From assembly GCF_028471945.1 (NCBI RefSeq), contig NZ_CP110128.1, positions 236,501 to 300,500 of the forward strand: DNA of 64,000 nt. Direction: 5' to 3'. A model generated the notes under the pieces. The model saw only the letters and a program-made list of their open reading frames with translations, ran no database searches and had not been told where the DNA came from. The position numbers and the translations under genes are program-made. Every line of letters begins with the position of its first letter. Within the stretch, counting starts at the first letter, position 1. The stretch comes from Pseudomonas sp. WJP1 (GTDB lineage Bacteria; Pseudomonadota; Gammaproteobacteria; Pseudomonadales; Pseudomonadaceae). Below, in pieces: positions 1 to 10,562 of the stretch.

Positions 1-641
1 TCCGACAACTCGTTGATCTTCGAGGTGAAGCCCTCGTTGACGAACAGTGAGCGACGTCCGCTCACTGGATGTGTGCGGATCACCGGGTGTGACAGCGGCG
101 GATTCTTGCGCCGAGTCTCTTCCCACTGGGTCAATGCTTCAGGCGTGTTGCCATAGCGCTCCAGCGGGAACGAGCGAGTGAAGTCGTGGGTGGCGGTCAG
201 CCCTTCGAGCAGGCTTTTCAAGGGTGCCGACAAGGCTTCATAGGCGGCGATGCCACTGGCCCACAGGGTATCGCCGCCAAACTCCGGCAGCAGCTTGGCA
301 CTGAGCACCGCGCCCATGGCCGGGGTTGGCAGGAAGGTCACGTCGGTGTGCCAGATCGCGTTGTCACGCACGTCGGTGACGGCGGTGTCGAGGATCAGCA
401 CCTCTGGCTGTTCCGGTACGTTCGGGTAGATCGGGTGGATGTGCAGGTCGCCGAAATTGGCGGCGAATCGCGCCTGCTGCTGCGGGGTGATCGGCTGGTC
501 ACGGAAGAACAGCACCTGGTGCTTGAGCAGCGCCTGCTCGATGGCGTCGCGTTGTTCCAGGTTCAGCGGCTGGCTGACGTCGACGCCGCTGATTTGTGCG
601 CCGAGGGCGGAGCTTAGGGGGACGATGGTCAGGTGGCTCAT
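1..641 (-). CDS. tauD: Taurine dioxygenase TauD (3' part beyond window)
   Basis: An Fe(II)/2-oxoglutarate-dependent dioxygenase that oxidises taurine so that sulfite is released and aminoacetaldehyde formed, giving a cytoplasmic sulfur source during sulfate starvation. About 213 N-terminal residues of an expected ~277 are present; the gene runs off position 1. The family HxD iron-binding pair is visible in [10 protein letters not shown] (about residues 97-106), and the N-terminus [17 protein letters not shown] fits the family. The ATG at 641 is the last gene of the tauABCD order, 57 bp after tauC. Substrate is inferred from the operon; other sulfonate dioxygenases of the same family remain possible. 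Confidence 0.93.
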   Translation of the reverse strand, partial: MSHLTIVPLSSALGAQISGVDVSQPLNLEQRDAIEQALLKHQVLFFRDQPITPQQQARFAANFGDLHIHPIYPNVPEQPEVLILDTAVTDVRDNAIWHTDVTFLPTPAMGAVLSAKLLPEFGGDTLWASGIAAYEALSAPLKSLLEGLTATHDFTRSFPLERYGNTPEALTQWEETRRKNPPLSHPVIRTHPVSGRRSLFVNEGFTSKINELS

Positions 642-698
642 GGTGGTTCTCTTCAATCCGGGGGCGCCGAAATGTCGGCGTAGTCAGTGCTGAATGTG

Positions 699-1532
699 TC
701 AGTGAGCCTGGCCGTGCCATGGCACCAGTTTGCGTTGCAGGGCACGCAGGCCCATCTCCATGGCGAAGGCAATCAGCGCGATCACCAGAATCCCCAGCAC
801 CACCACATCGGTGACCAGGAACTGCGCAGCCGACTGCACCATGAAACCCAGGCCGCTGGTGGCGGCAATCAATTCGGCGGCCACCAGCGTCGACCAACCC
901 ACGCCCAGGCCAATGCGCACGCCAGTCAAGATGTCCGGCAAGGCGCTCGGCAGAATCACATGGCGGATCAGTTGTGCGCGGGTCGCGCCCAGTGACTGCG
1001 CGGCGCGCAATTTGGCCGGGTCGACGGTTCGCACACCAGTGGCGGTGGCGATGGCTATCGGGGCGAAAATGGCCAGGTAGATCAACAGCACTTTCGACAA
1101 CTCGCCGATACCGCACCAGATCACGATCAGCGGCAGGTAAGCCAGCGGTGGAATAGGGCGGTAGAACTCGATCAACGGATCCAGCACGCCTCGGGCAATA
1201 CGGTTGGCACCGATGGCAATGCCAACCGGCACGGCGGTCAGCACCGCAAAGCCGAGCCCCAAGCCAATGCGGCTGAGGCTCGCGCCCAAGTGCTGCCACA
1301 AGGTCGAATCCATGTAGCCGCTGGTGACCAACAGCCAGCCTTTTTGCAGCACGGCGGACGGTGGCGGCAGGAACAGAGGTTCGATCAAGCCAGTCGCCGT
1401 GACGGCCCACCAAATGACAACGAGCGCGACCAGCGTCAGCACACTGATCCAGCGGGTGCTCAAACTGCGGCGCAGTGGAATGACCGTAGTGCCTGGTTTG
1501 ACCGCCGCGGCGGGAATTTCGTAGCTGCTCAT
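699..1532 (-). CDS. tauC: Taurine ABC transporter permease TauC
   Basis: Inner-membrane permease of the taurine/sulfonate importer, 277 residues. It has an N-terminal hydrophobic segment (about residues 28-48, [18 protein letters not shown]) and further membrane helices. The typical cytoplasmic coupling loop, with a [24 protein letters not shown] EAA motif, lies about residues 180-200. Its ATG overlaps the end of tauB by 4 bases, so the two are probably translationally coupled. Assignment to taurine rather than another sulfonate rests on the complete tauABCD order. Confidence 0.93.
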   Translation of the reverse strand: MSSYEIPAAAVKPGTTVIPLRRSLSTRWISVLTLVALVVIWWAVTATGLIEPLFLPPPSAVLQKGWLLVTSGYMDSTLWQHLGASLSRIGLGLGFAVLTAVPVGIAIGANRIARGVLDPLIEFYRPIPPLAYLPLIVIWCGIGELSKVLLIYLAIFAPIAIATATGVRTVDPAKLRAAQSLGATRAQLIRHVILPSALPDILTGVRIGLGVGWSTLVAAELIAATSGLGFMVQSAAQFLVTDVVVLGILVIALIAFAMEMGLRALQRKLVPWHGQAH

Positions 1533-2323
1533 GCGTGCTCCTGCCGCTGGGCGGCGCTGCGTTGGGAGAACACTTTGGCGAGCACGTGTTCGCGGGTTTC
1601 GATAAAGCGCGGATCGGACTTGATTGACCGTGCCGATTCACCGGCGGCGTAACGCTGACCGAAATCCAGGTGCAGGCGCTCGACGATCTGCCCGGGATTG
1701 GGTGCCAGCAGAATCAGATCCGTGGCGAGAAACACCGCTTCTTCAATGTCGTGGGTAATCAGGAAGACTGGTTTGGCGGTACGCCGCCAGACTTGCAGCA
1801 GCAACTCTTGCATCTGTTCGCGGGTGAAGGCGTCGAGGGCACCGAAGGGTTCGTCCATCAGCAATACACGCGGATCGGCAGCGAGCGCGCGGGCCAGGCC
1901 GACCCGCTGTTTCTGGCCGCCCGAGAGTTGCCAGATCCGGCGGCTTTCAAAACCGGCAAGGTCCACCAGTGCAAGCATTTCCCTTGCGCGGATTTCGCGT
2001 TTGTCCCGAGCAACGCCGGCCAGTTCCAGGCCAAAGCCGACGTTGGCCAGCACGTCCTGCCAGGGCAGCAGGGCGTCGTCCTGGAACACCACGCCGCGCT
2101 CGGCGCTCGGGCCTTTGACCGGCACGCCGTCGAGGGTAATGCGCCCGGCACTGGGTTCGACGAAACCGGCAATCAGGTTCAACAGCGAGGTCTTGCCACT
2201 GCCGGACGGGCCGAGGGCGACCAGCAACTGCTGGGGCCCGAGGGTCAGGGAAATATCCGCCAGTACCGGTGTAGGGCTACCGGGGTACTGTGCGCTGATG
2301 CGCTCCAGCTGTAGCAATGCCAT
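1529..2323 (-). CDS. tauB: Taurine ABC transporter ATP-binding protein TauB
   Basis: ATPase subunit of the taurine importer, about 264 residues. Visible motifs are Walker [10 protein letters not shown], the [15 protein letters not shown] signature, Walker [13 protein letters not shown] and the switch histidine in LITHD. I chose the ATG at 2323 (MALLQLERI) because GGGAG lies 9 bases upstream; an ATG two codons earlier (2329) leaves only 3 bases of spacing. An open frame continues further upstream into tauA but is not family-like. It follows tauA after 16 bp and overlaps tauC. Confidence 0.93.
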   Translation of the reverse strand: MALLQLERISAQYPGSPTPVLADISLTLGPQQLLVALGPSGSGKTSLLNLIAGFVEPSAGRITLDGVPVKGPSAERGVVFQDDALLPWQDVLANVGFGLELAGVARDKREIRAREMLALVDLAGFESRRIWQLSGGQKQRVGLARALAADPRVLLMDEPFGALDAFTREQMQELLLQVWRRTAKPVFLITHDIEEAVFLATDLILLAPNPGQIVERLHLDFGQRYAAGESARSIKSDPRFIETREHVLAKVFSQRSAAQRQEHA

Positions 2324-2339
2324 CGCCATTAACTCCCTA

Positions 2340-3317
2340 TCAATCCGTGATGAATTTGGCGCTGACGTACGGCGCGTAGTCCGGTAGCACAGCATCAACC
2401 TTGCCTTGTTCCTTGAGGAACACGGCGGTGTCGGTGATGGCCTTGGTGGTCGGTGCGCCTAGCGTGATCACTTGATCGGCTGCCAGCGGGTAGACGTTGC
2501 CTTGCAGCAGCAGTGGAATGTCGCTGGCCTTGGCGCCGGACAGTTTTACCAGCTTGTCGACGTTGCCTTGATTGGCGAGCCAGGCTTGTGGGTCTTTGCG
2601 GTAATCGGCGTAGGCATCCAGGGTCACCTTGGCGAACGCGGTGACGATTTCCGGGTGCTTCTCGGCGAAGTCCTTGCGCACGATCCAGGCATCGAAGGTT
2701 GGCGCGCCGAACTTGGCCAGTTCGCCGGAGGTGATCAGCACCTTGCCGTTTTCCTTGGCCACACCGAGTGCCGGGTCCCAAACGTAAGTGGCGTCGATGT
2801 CACCGCGTTTCCAGGCGGCAATGATCGCCGGCGGAGCCAGGTTCAGCACCGTGACTTTCGATGGGTCGATGTTCCAGTGCTTCAGCGCGGCCAGCAGGCT
2901 GTAGTGGCCGGTGGAAACGAAGGGTACGGCGATTTTCTTGCCGATCAGGTCTTGCGGGGTCTTGATCCCGGAACCGTCGCGGGCCACCAGGGCTTCGGCG
3001 GCGCCGATCTGGGTCGCGATCAGGAAGGTTTCCACCGGCACCTTGCGGGTGATCGCTGCTGTCAGCGGGCTGGAACCGAGGTAGCCGATCTGCACGTCAC
3101 CCGAGGCGATGGCGGCGATGATGTCGGCACCGTTGTCGAATTTGCGCCAATTGATGTCGGCCTTGGTGGCTTTTTCGTACGCGCCGTCGGCCTGGGCGAC
3201 TTTCGCCGGGTCTACGGTGGTCTGGTAAGCGACAGTCACGTCGGCTGCCTGGGCAAGAAAGCTCGCCGCCGCCAGGGAGGCGGCCGCCAGCAAGCGAAGG
3301 GGGAAATTCAGTTTCAT
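2340..3317 (-). CDS. tauA: Taurine-binding periplasmic protein TauA
   Basis: Periplasmic solute-binding protein that captures taurine for TauBC, 325 residues. A Sec signal peptide is clear ([19 protein letters not shown], cleavage near AQA-ADVT at residues 22-25). The mature protein contains SsuA/TauA-type features such as [12 protein letters not shown] (ligand pocket) and [12 protein letters not shown] strong ribosome site AAGGAG precedes the ATG by 8 bases. It is the first gene of the operon and has an AT-rich upstream region at 3360-3420 in an otherwise GC-rich context, as expected for a sulfate-starvation promoter. Confidence 0.94.
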   Translation of the reverse strand: MKLNFPLRLLAAASLAAASFLAQAADVTVAYQTTVDPAKVAQADGAYEKATKADINWRKFDNGADIIAAIASGDVQIGYLGSSPLTAAITRKVPVETFLIATQIGAAEALVARDGSGIKTPQDLIGKKIAVPFVSTGHYSLLAALKHWNIDPSKVTVLNLAPPAIIAAWKRGDIDATYVWDPALGVAKENGKVLITSGELAKFGAPTFDAWIVRKDFAEKHPEIVTAFAKVTLDAYADYRKDPQAWLANQGNVDKLVKLSGAKASDIPLLLQGNVYPLAADQVITLGAPTTKAITDTAVFLKEQGKVDAVLPDYAPYVSAKFITD

Positions 3318-3359
3318 CGAGAAGCTCCTTGTCAGGCGACCGAGAGTCGGCGTGAAAGG

Positions 3360-3422
3360 AGACTAAATGATATAAGAATACGAAAATAAATAACTTTTTC
3401 GAATTAGCTTATGAGCGGAAAA
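3360..3422 (-). promoter_or_regulatory. AT-rich tau promoter/activator region
   Basis: Upstream of tauA the sequence becomes very AT-rich. On the minus strand it reads as runs such as AAAGTTATTTATTTTCG followed by ATTCTTATATC. Pseudomonas sulfonate genes are activated by CysB-family LysR regulators at AT-rich sites, so this is the likely promoter and activator site. The exact -35/-10 and operator were not resolved. Confidence 0.45.
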
Positions 3423-3448
3423 TTCTAAGCCGGATCGCAGGGCAGCCT

Positions 3449-3512
3449 TCGCGGGCAAGCCTCGCTCCCACAGGGACTGCGTAAATCCTGTAGGAGCGAG
3501 GCTTGCCCGCGA
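3449..3512. repeat. REPIN (inverted pair of Pseudomonas REP sequences)
   Basis: Two copies of a REP-like unit, TCGCGGGCAAGCCTCGCTCC and its inverse, face each other across a short centre, between tauA and gshA. The same unit recurs at 22066, 26941 and 36027. Such doublets are non-autonomous elements mobilised by RAYT transposases encoded elsewhere; no RAYT gene is in this window. Confidence 0.85.
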
Positions 3513-3536
3513 TAAGGTCCGCAGGACCTTCAGAGA

Positions 3537-5120
3537 CTAGTTACTAATCGCCAGAATGCTCGCCTGGTACGCCCCGACAAACACATCGAAATCACCGACT
3601 TCGTTCTGCTCAAGCTCAGCCTGTTGGGCCAGCGACGAACGCGCGAGCTCTTCAAACCTGGTCTGTTGCTCTGCCGGCAATGGCTCGCTGCGGAAAAACT
3701 CCGCGTGTACCCGGCTCTGACGCAGGGAGAATTGGGCAAAGCTTTCCTTGTGCTCGGCCATTGCCGCCAGTACCTGGGCCGATGGCGTCAGGGCAGGGTT
3801 CTGGACCTTGGCCATCTGCGCGTCCAGCGCTTTGCTATGGGCATCGCCGCCATGGCTCTGATCAAGCAGCGCGGCCAGTGGGGCAATCTGCTCCAACAAT
3901 TGGCCAGCCCACTCTTTCAGGTCGACCGGGTGCCCGTCGCGTTGCAATTGCAGGCCCGGGCGACGGCCTTCCTTGACCACGCTGAGGAAGTTGGAGGTGG
4001 CATTGGTGCAGCTGGTGTTGGTCAGCAACGGGCTGTCGTTCAGCGCGCAGTACAAGAGGAAGGCGTCGAGGAAGCGCGATTCGGTAAGGTCGATGCCCAT
4101 CGGCAGGAACGGGTTGATGTCCAGGCAGCGTACTTCGACGTACTGGATGCCGCGGGCCATCAACGCCTGGATCGGCCGCTCGCCGGTGTAGGTCACGCGT
4201 TTCGGGCGGATGTTGGAGTAGTACTCGTTTTCGATCTGCAGGATGTTGGTATTGAGCTGGACCCACTCACCGTCCTGGTGGGTGCCTACTTCGACATACG
4301 GCGCATAGGGTGTTGCCACCGCTTTGCGCAGGCTATCGGTGTAGCTGTTCAGGTCGTTGTAGCACGGCGTCAGGCCGGCCTGGGCGTTGCTCTGGTAACC
4401 CAGGTCGCTCATGCGCAGGCTGGTGGCGTACGGCAAATAGAGGGTGTCCGGATCCAGCTGTTCCAACTGGTGCGAACGACCGCGCAGGAACCCGGCGTCC
4501 AGCGCCGGCGACGCACCGAACAGGTACATCAACAGCCAGCTGTAGCGGCGGAAGTTGCGGATCAACGCGATATAGGCCGACGACTGATAATCGCGGTCGG
4601 TGCCGGTAAAGCCTTCGGCCTGCTTGAGCAGTGGCCAGAGTTTTTCCGGCAGGGAAAAATTGTAGTGAATGCCGGCGATACACTGCATGGTCTTGCCGTA
4701 GCGCAGCGCCAGGCCCTTGCGGTAGACATACTTGAGCTGACCGATATTGGACGTGCCGTAGTAGGCGATCGGGATGTCTTCCTCGGCCGGCAACGGGCAC
4801 GGCATCGAGGGGCTCCACAGGTACTCGGTACCGAGCTTGCTGTAGGCAAAACGGTGAATGCTGTCCAGGCTCGCCAGCGTATCCGCCGGGTCGGGCAGGG
4901 CCGGGGTGATGAACTCCAGCAGCGACTCGGAATAGTCGGTGGTGATCTGTTCGTTGGTCAGCGCGGAACCCAATTCTTCGGGGTGCGGCGTTTGCGCCAG
5001 GCGACCTTCATCGGTCACGCGCAGGCATTCACGTTCGATGCCGTGAAGGCACTGTTCGAGCAGAGAGAGGTTAGCGCGCTCGCCGAGCAGGGCCAGGCGG
5101 CGGTTGAGAAGTTCGCTCAA
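3537..5120 (-). CDS. gshA: Glutamate-cysteine ligase GshA
   Basis: ATP-dependent ligase joining glutamate and cysteine, the first step of glutathione synthesis in the cytoplasm; gamma-proteobacterial class 1. With a TTG start at 5120 the protein is 527 residues, the length I expect for Pseudomonas GshA. AAGGA lies 7 bases before that TTG, whereas the upstream in-frame GTG at 5135 overlaps this ribosome site and is less likely. Typical stretches are [13 protein letters not shown] near the N-terminus, [14 protein letters not shown] in the middle, and [18 protein letters not shown]. Monocistronic, flanked by a REPIN downstream. Confidence 0.95.
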   Translation of the reverse strand: MSELLNRRLALLGERANLSLLEQCLHGIERECLRVTDEGRLAQTPHPEELGSALTNEQITTDYSESLLEFITPALPDPADTLASLDSIHRFAYSKLGTEYLWSPSMPCPLPAEEDIPIAYYGTSNIGQLKYVYRKGLALRYGKTMQCIAGIHYNFSLPEKLWPLLKQAEGFTGTDRDYQSSAYIALIRNFRRYSWLLMYLFGASPALDAGFLRGRSHQLEQLDPDTLYLPYATSLRMSDLGYQSNAQAGLTPCYNDLNSYTDSLRKAVATPYAPYVEVGTHQDGEWVQLNTNILQIENEYYSNIRPKRVTYTGERPIQALMARGIQYVEVRCLDINPFLPMGIDLTESRFLDAFLLYCALNDSPLLTNTSCTNATSNFLSVVKEGRRPGLQLQRDGHPVDLKEWAGQLLEQIAPLAALLDQSHGGDAHSKALDAQMAKVQNPALTPSAQVLAAMAEHKESFAQFSLRQSRVHAEFFRSEPLPAEQQTRFEELARSSLAQQAELEQNEVGDFDVFVGAYQASILAISN

Positions 5121-5286
5121 GTTGGATTCCTTCACGCGTCAGTCGCCCCAATATGGGGGTGGGCAAGACGGTCTACAAGGGTGAAGTTAAAACTGGCGTT
5201 TTCGCCTGGTTTTCGGACTGATCGCCACAGGGGATCGCGGCGCTGCGGTCACAGCGCCGAAATTACCTCAAATCGATGACGGCTAG

Positions 5287-5670
5287 CTACAGGACAGCGA
5301 ACGTGCCTTGTGCTTTTGCGACCAGTTTGTCGCCTTGCATCACGTCGGCCTCGACCACCAGCGTGCGGCGGCCCGGGTGGATCACCCGCGCCGTGCACAT
5401 TACCTCGCCGCCTTCGACGGCGCGGATGTAGTTGATCTTGCACTCGATGGTCGCGCTCTGCTGGTCAAAGCCGTGGGTGCTGGAACAGGCCAGCCCCATG
5501 GCAATGTCCACCAGGCTGAACAAGGCCCCGCCGTGCAGCTTGTTGGCGCGATTGCGCAGTTGCGGCTCAAGCGCCAGGGCGACTTGCGCCACCCCGGTTT
5601 CCAGGCTGTGCAAACGGCAGCCCAGCAGCTTGAAAAATGCGCTTTCGGTGTACCCGGCAGGAATGTCCAT
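5287..5670 (-). CDS. PaaI-type acyl-CoA thioesterase (hotdog fold)
   Basis: A 127-residue single hotdog-domain protein. The PaaI signature NKLHGGALFSLVDIAMGLA (about residues 43-61) carries the HGG and catalytic Asp positions of this family, which hydrolyses acyl- or aryl-CoA thioesters. The ATG at 5670 shares its A with the TGA stop of tex, so it is translationally coupled to tex; a TTG one codon earlier is less likely. In P. aeruginosa a thioesterase also sits between tex and gshA. The substrate is unknown. Confidence 0.85.
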   Translation of the reverse strand: MDIPAGYTESAFFKLLGCRLHSLETGVAQVALALEPQLRNRANKLHGGALFSLVDIAMGLACSSTHGFDQQSATIECKINYIRAVEGGEVMCTARVIHPGRRTLVVEADVMQGDKLVAKAQGTFAVL

Positions 5671-7991
5671 CAACGCTTCTTCAGCTGTTTGGCGTTGGCG
5701 AACAGCGACGCCATGGCGTTGTTGCTCGGCGCGGCCGTGGTTTCCTTGCGCGGAGCGGTGTTCTGGGATTGGCGTGGCGCCGAACCCGGACGCGCACCAC
5801 GGGCGCCGTCGATTTTCTCGCCAGGGGTGTCGCTCATGCGCATCGACAGGCCCACGCGTTTTCGCGGGATGTCGACTTCCATGACCTTCACTTTCACCAC
5901 GTCGCCGGCCTTCACCGCTTCGCGAGGATCCTTGATGAACTTCTCCGAAAGTGCGGAGATGTGCACCAAACCGTCCTGATGCACGCCGATATCGACGAAT
6001 GCACCAAAGTTGGTCACGTTGGTCACCACGCCTTCGAGGATCATGCCCAGCTGCAGGTCCTTGAGGTCTTCGACGCCTTCCTGGAACTCGGCGGTCTTGA
6101 ACTCTGGACGCGGGTCGCGGCCGGGTTTTTCCAGTTCTTGCAGAATGTCGGTGACGGTCGGCAGACCGAAAGTCTCGTCGGTGTACTTTTTCGGGTCCAG
6201 GCGCTTGAGGAACGCGGCATCGCCGATCAGCGAGCGGATGTCACGGTCGGTCTCGGCGGCAATTCGCTGTACCAGCGGATAGGCTTCCGGGTGCACCGCC
6301 GACGAATCCAGCGGGTTTTCGCCGTTCATGACGCGCAGGAAACCGGCGGCCTGTTCGAAGGTTTTTTCGCCAAGTCGTGCGACTTTCTTCAGCGCAGCGC
6401 GAGTCTTGAACGCACCGTGTTCGTCGCGGTGGCTGACGATATTCTGCGCCAGGGTGGCGTTGAGGCCGGAGATCCGCGCCAGCAGCGCTACTGAGGCGGT
6501 GTTGACGTCGACGCCCACGGCGTTCACGCAGTCTTCGACGACAGCGTCCAGGCCGCGCGCCAGTTTCAGCTGCGACACGTCGTGCTGGTACTGGCCGACA
6601 CCGATGGATTTCGGATCGATCTTCACCAGTTCGGCCAACGGGTCCTGCAGGCGACGGGCAATCGATACTGCGCCACGGATCGACACATCCAGGTCCGGGA
6701 ATTCCTTCGAGGCCAGTTCCGATGCCGAATAAACCGATGCACCGGCTTCGGAAACCATGACCTTGGTCATCTTCATGGCTGGGTATTTTTTGATCAGCTC
6801 GGCGGCCAGCTTGTCGGTTTCGCGGCTGGCGGTGCCGTTGCCGATGGCGATCAGGTCTACCGAATGCTTGGCGCACAGGGCCGCGAGAATCGCGATGGTC
6901 TGGTCCCACTTGTTGTGCGGTACGTGCGGGTAAACGGTGGCGTGATCGAGCAGCTTGCCGGTGGAATCGACCACCGCGACTTTGCAACCGGTGCGCAGGC
7001 CCGGGTCGAGGCCCAGGGTCGCGCGTGGGCCGGCCGGGGCCGACAGCAGCAGGTCGTGCAGGTTGTGGGCGAACACGTTGATCGCCTCGGTTTCCGCGCC
7101 GTCGCGCAGCTCGCCCAGCAGGTCGGTTTCCAGGTGGGTGTAGAGTTTGACCTTCCAGGTCCAGCGCACCACTTCGCCCAGCCATTTATCGGCGGCGCGG
7201 TTCTGGTTCTGGATGCCGAACTGCTGGCCGATCATGCCCTCGCACGGGTGCATGGTGCCCGGCAGTTCATCGCCAACTTTCAGCGCGGAGCTGAGAATGC
7301 CTTCGTTGCGGCCACGGAAAATCGCCAGCGCCCGGTGCGACGGCATGCTTTTGAGTGGTTCGTCGTGCTCGAAGTAGTCGCGGAACTTGGCGCCTTCCTC
7401 TTCCTTGCCGGCAATCACGCGGGCACTGAGGGTGGCTTCCTGCTTCAGGTAATTGCGCAGCTTGTCCAGGAGGCCGGCGTCTTCGGCGAAGCGCTCCATG
7501 AGAATGTACTTGGCGCCTTCGAGGGCGGCCTTCACATCGGCCACGCCTTTTTCGGCGTCGATGAAGCGGGCGGCTTCGGTTTCCGGGCTCAGGGTCGGGT
7601 CGTTGAACAGACCGTCAGCCAACTCGCCGAGGCCGGCTTCCAGGGCGATCTGGCCCTTGGTGCGGCGCTTCTGCTTGTACGGCAGGTACAAGTCTTCGAG
7701 GCGGGTCTTGGTGTCGGCGAGCTTGATGTCGCGTTCAAGCGCAGGGGTCAGCTTGCCTTGCTCCGTAATGCTGGCAAGGATGCTGATGCGCCGTTCGTCG
7801 AGTTCTCGCAGGTAGCGCAGACGCTCTTCCAGGTGACGCAGTTGGGTGTCATCGAGGCTGCCGGTCACTTCTTTCCGGTAACGGGCGATGAAGGGAACGG
7901 TAGAACCTTCATCGAGTAGCGCGACGGCCGCTTCGACCTGTTGTGGGCGTACACCGAGTTCCTCGGCGATGCGGCTGTTGATGCTGTCCAT
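5670..7991 (-). CDS. tex: RNA-binding transcription accessory protein Tex
   Basis: Cytoplasmic Tex family protein, 773 residues. It has the N-terminal Tex domain ([19 protein letters not shown]), a YqgF/RNase H-like domain around [20 protein letters not shown] (about 327-346), a helix-hairpin-helix region ([20 protein letters not shown]), and a C-terminal S1 RNA-binding domain ([19 protein letters not shown]). The low-complexity tail rich in Ala, Gln and Asn ends in KKR. The ATG at 7991 follows AGGTGG at good spacing; 14 upstream in-frame codons are not family-like. The stop overlaps the following thioesterase start. Its leader contains a hairpin followed by U-rich sequence. Confidence 0.95.
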   Translation of the reverse strand: MDSINSRIAEELGVRPQQVEAAVALLDEGSTVPFIARYRKEVTGSLDDTQLRHLEERLRYLRELDERRISILASITEQGKLTPALERDIKLADTKTRLEDLYLPYKQKRRTKGQIALEAGLGELADGLFNDPTLSPETEAARFIDAEKGVADVKAALEGAKYILMERFAEDAGLLDKLRNYLKQEATLSARVIAGKEEEGAKFRDYFEHDEPLKSMPSHRALAIFRGRNEGILSSALKVGDELPGTMHPCEGMIGQQFGIQNQNRAADKWLGEVVRWTWKVKLYTHLETDLLGELRDGAETEAINVFAHNLHDLLLSAPAGPRATLGLDPGLRTGCKVAVVDSTGKLLDHATVYPHVPHNKWDQTIAILAALCAKHSVDLIAIGNGTASRETDKLAAELIKKYPAMKMTKVMVSEAGASVYSASELASKEFPDLDVSIRGAVSIARRLQDPLAELVKIDPKSIGVGQYQHDVSQLKLARGLDAVVEDCVNAVGVDVNTASVALLARISGLNATLAQNIVSHRDEHGAFKTRAALKKVARLGEKTFEQAAGFLRVMNGENPLDSSAVHPEAYPLVQRIAAETDRDIRSLIGDAAFLKRLDPKKYTDETFGLPTVTDILQELEKPGRDPRPEFKTAEFQEGVEDLKDLQLGMILEGVVTNVTNFGAFVDIGVHQDGLVHISALSEKFIKDPREAVKAGDVVKVKVMEVDIPRKRVGLSMRMSDTPGEKIDGARGARPGSAPRQSQNTAPRKETTAAPSNNAMASLFANAKQLKKR

Positions 7992-8351
7992 AAAACCACC
8001 TGACAAATTGTGAAAGCAGGCTCGCAGGCGCAACGATAAGGCCTTGGCGAGTCTGGTTGAGCGGCCTGGCCTGCGCCGCTACCTGGATCAAAGGTATCCC
8101 GTTGACCCGTGAAATCGAACAATTACTGCCGGCGCCATGAAAATAAAAAGCGGCCAACCAGCGTAACGATCAGACGTTGCCTGACACAAAAGGCCGCGCA
8201 TTATAACCAGCGTTGCGCCCTTCGGGGGCATCGCAGGTTGTAGGCATAATCCCCGGATTCCTGGCGGTGAAGGAAAAATCTGCTAACAATGCACACGGTA
8301 CGTATAACGGCAGCTACGCCATAATGCGTGCCGAGATCAAAGGAGCATCCA
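7992..8351. other. Intergenic region between divergent tex and ompR/amgR
   Basis: About 360 bases without a credible gene. It should hold the promoters of tex (minus) and amgR (plus). On the minus strand there is a TATAAT at 8205-8200, a GCGGCC...GGCCGC stem (8197-8192 with 8155-8150) and then a U-rich run. On the plus strand a strong AAAGGAG precedes the amgR start at 8352. Confidence 0.6.
8141..8197 (-). terminator. Possible attenuator-like hairpin in the tex leader
   Basis: On the minus strand a GCGGCC arm, an internal TCAG...CTGA hairpin and a GGCCGC arm are followed by CTTTTTATTTT, about 150 bases before the tex start. No gene lies upstream on this strand, so it may stop or slow leader transcription of tex, or end a tiny RNA. 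Because the 5' arm abuts the candidate -10 element, the exact transcript start matters and the call is tentative. Confidence 0.3.
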
Positions 8352-9092
8352 ATGAGCAGCACTGCAAACAATGCTGAAGGCGAAAAAATTCTTATTGTTG
8401 ACGACGATCCTGGGCTAAGCAGCCTGCTGGAGCGTTTTTTCGTCAGCAAGGGCTACCGTGCCCGCGCCGTACCGAACACCGAACAAATGGACCGCCTGCT
8501 GGCGCGTGAAGTGTTCAACCTGGTCGTTCTCGACCTGATGCTGCCTGGCGAAGACGGCCTGACCGCCTGTCGCCGCCTGCGTGGCGCAAACAACCAGATT
8601 CCAATCATCATGCTGACCGCCAAGGGCGATGAGCTGAGCCGGATCAAGGGCCTCGAACTGGGCGCCGACGACTACCTGGCCAAGCCGTTCAACCCGGACG
8701 AGCTGATGGCCCGCGTAAAAGCCGTGCTGCGTCGTCAGTCGGCTCCAGTGCCTGGCGCACCAGGCAGCGAAGACGAAAGCGTGACCTTCGGTGACTACGA
8801 GCTGTCGCTGGCCACCCGCGAACTCAAGCGTGGTGAAGAAGTGCACATGCTCACCACAGGCGAATTCGCGGTGCTCAAGGCGTTGGTGATGAACGCCCGT
8901 CAGCCATTGACCAGGGACAAATTGATGAACCTGGCCCGTGGTCGTGAGTGGGATGCCCTGGAGCGCTCCATCGACGTGCAGATTTCCCGTCTGCGCCGGA
9001 TGATCGAACCTGATCCGTCCAAGCCGCGTTACATCCAGACTGTCTGGGGTGTGGGCTACGTATTTGTTCCGGATGGCGCCGCCACCAAGTGA
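8352..9092 (+). CDS. ompR: OmpR-family response regulator (OmpR/AmgR)
   Basis: DNA-binding response regulator, 246 residues. The receiver domain has the acidic pair IVDDDPG, phospho-acceptor Asp61 in VVLDLMLPGEDG, and the switch Thr and Lys in MLTAKGD and DDYLAKPFNPDEL. The C-terminal winged helix contains REWDALERSIDVQISRLRRM. AAAGGAG 7 bases upstream supports the ATG at 8352 rather than an ATG eight codons earlier. It is followed by its histidine kinase after 116 bp. The P. aeruginosa orthologous pair in this position, AmgRS, controls envelope-stress and aminoglycoside tolerance; the same role here is inferred. Confidence 0.93.
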   Translation: MSSTANNAEGEKILIVDDDPGLSSLLERFFVSKGYRARAVPNTEQMDRLLAREVFNLVVLDLMLPGEDGLTACRRLRGANNQIPIIMLTAKGDELSRIKGLELGADDYLAKPFNPDELMARVKAVLRRQSAPVPGAPGSEDESVTFGDYELSLATRELKRGEEVHMLTTGEFAVLKALVMNARQPLTRDKLMNLARGREWDALERSIDVQISRLRRMIEPDPSKPRYIQTVWGVGYVFVPDGAATK

Positions 9093-9208
9093 TCGGCGAT
9101 TTGTAGGCGCGGGTTTGTGCGGGTAACGGGCCGGATGGCCTTGCCCGCAGACTCGCGGCCGGCAATGTGCGAGCATCGCTCGCTCCTGCACGTGTTTAAC
9201 GGTTACCC

Positions 9209-10522
9209 ATGAAAACCCCGGTTTGGTTCCCCCAGAGTTTCTTCTCCCGCACCCTTTGGCTGGTGCTGATCGTTGTCCTGTTTTCCAAGGCGCTGACCCT
9301 GGTTTATCTGCTGATGAACGAAGACGTGCTGGTGGATCGCCAATACAGCCATGGCGTCGCCCTGACGCTGCGCGCCTACTGGGCGGCCGATGAAAACAAT
9401 CGCGAAAAGATCGCCGAAGCCGCAACCCTGATCCGGGTGGTGGGCGCCGGTGTGCCTGAGGGCGAACAACACTGGCCCTACAGCGAGATCTATCAGCGGC
9501 AAATGCAAGCCGAACTGGGGGCCGATACCGAGGTGCGCTTGCGCATGCACTCGCCACCGGCGCTGTGGGTCAGGGCACCCAGCCTGGGCGATGGCTGGCT
9601 GAAAGTGCCACTGTATCCGCACCCGTTGCGTGGCCAGAAAATCTGGAATGTGCTCGGCTGGTTTCTAGCCATCGGCCTGCTGTCCACCGCCTCGGCGTGG
9701 ATCTTCGTCAGCCAGCTCAACCAACCCCTCAAGCGCCTGGTGTATGCCGCGCGGCAACTCGGCCAGGGGCGCAGCGTGCGCTTGCCGATCAGTGATACAC
9801 CGAGTGAAATGACCGAGGTTTATCGCGCCTTCAACCAGATGGCCGAAGACGTCGAACAGGCCGGCCGCGAACGCGAACTGATGCTGGCCGGGGTTTCTCA
9901 TGACCTGCGCACGCCGTTGACCCGGTTGCGCCTGTCGCTGGAGCTGATGGGCGACCATAACGACCTGACGGACGCCATGGTGCGCGATATCGAGGACATG
10001 GACGCCATTCTCGATCAGTTCCTGGCGTTCATTCGCGATGGGCGTGACGAGTCGGTGGAGGAGGTGGACCTGAGCGATCTCGTCCGTGAAGTCGCCGCGC
10101 CGTACAACCAGAACGAAGAAAAGGTGTGCTTGCGTCTTGAACCGATTCAACCCTTCCCGTTACGTCGGGTGTCGATGAAGCGGCTGTTGAACAACCTGAT
10201 TGGCAACGCGTTGAATCACGCGGGCAGCGGCGTTGAAGTGGCGGCGTATGTGTCTGGGGATACCAGTGCGCCTTATGTCGTCCTGAGTGTCATGGACCGT
10301 GGCGCCGGGATAGATCCATCGGAGCTGGAAGCGATTTTCAACCCGTTCACCCGAGGCGACCGCGCCCGGGGCGGCAAGGGCACGGGGTTGGGGTTGGCGA
10401 TCGTGAAGCGAATTGCTTCGATGCATGGTGGCAATGTTGAATTGCGCAACCGTACTGGTGGCGGCCTGGAAGCGCGAGTGCGCTTGCCGTTGGGATTGAT
10501 GCTGCCGAGGGATGCCGTCTAA
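9209..10522 (+). CDS. envZ: EnvZ-type sensor histidine kinase (AmgS)
   Basis: Inner-membrane sensor kinase, 437 residues. Two transmembrane segments (about 12-36 and 148-168) flank a periplasmic sensor of about 110 residues. A HAMP domain (about 170-222) leads to the H-box with His231 in AGVSHDLRTPLTRLRLSLEL, then the N-box LLNNLIGNALNHAG, G1 MDRGAGI and G2 GKGTGLGLAIVKRI of the ATPase domain. It partners the upstream OmpR-type regulator. A 35-base perfect hairpin repeat begins directly after the stop and may stabilise the mRNA end. Confidence 0.93.
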   Translation: MKTPVWFPQSFFSRTLWLVLIVVLFSKALTLVYLLMNEDVLVDRQYSHGVALTLRAYWAADENNREKIAEAATLIRVVGAGVPEGEQHWPYSEIYQRQMQAELGADTEVRLRMHSPPALWVRAPSLGDGWLKVPLYPHPLRGQKIWNVLGWFLAIGLLSTASAWIFVSQLNQPLKRLVYAARQLGQGRSVRLPISDTPSEMTEVYRAFNQMAEDVEQAGRERELMLAGVSHDLRTPLTRLRLSLELMGDHNDLTDAMVRDIEDMDAILDQFLAFIRDGRDESVEEVDLSDLVREVAAPYNQNEEKVCLRLEPIQPFPLRRVSMKRLLNNLIGNALNHAGSGVEVAAYVSGDTSAPYVVLSVMDRGAGIDPSELEAIFNPFTRGDRARGGKGTGLGLAIVKRIASMHGGNVELRNRTGGGLEARVRLPLGLMLPRDAV

Positions 10523-10523
10523 C

Positions 10524-10558
10524 CCGATCGTTCCCACGCAGAGCGTGGGAACGATCGG
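10524..10558. repeat. Dispersed palindromic repeat (GATCGTTCCCACGC type)
   Basis: A perfect 16-base arm palindrome with an AGA centre, containing CGTTCCCACGC and its inverse. A second copy lies at 42831-42863. The placement between convergent genes amgS and rimK, and recurrence, fit a Pseudomonas dispersed repeat that may also serve as a transcript-end hairpin. It has no adjoining T-run. Confidence 0.75.
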
Positions 10559-10562
10559 TGTG

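Noticed and set aside
3624..5279. Long open frame opposite gshA on the plus strand
   Set aside because: High-GC shadow of gshA; no ribosome site, no family features, and the opposite strand is a clear gene.
6582..7919. 445-codon plus-strand frame opposite tex
   Set aside because: Antisense shadow of tex; low-complexity Gly/Val/Gln composition typical of shadow frames.
8034..8351. Short minus-strand frames between tex and ompR
   Set aside because: They cross the promoter and hairpin region, lack ribosome sites, and match no family.
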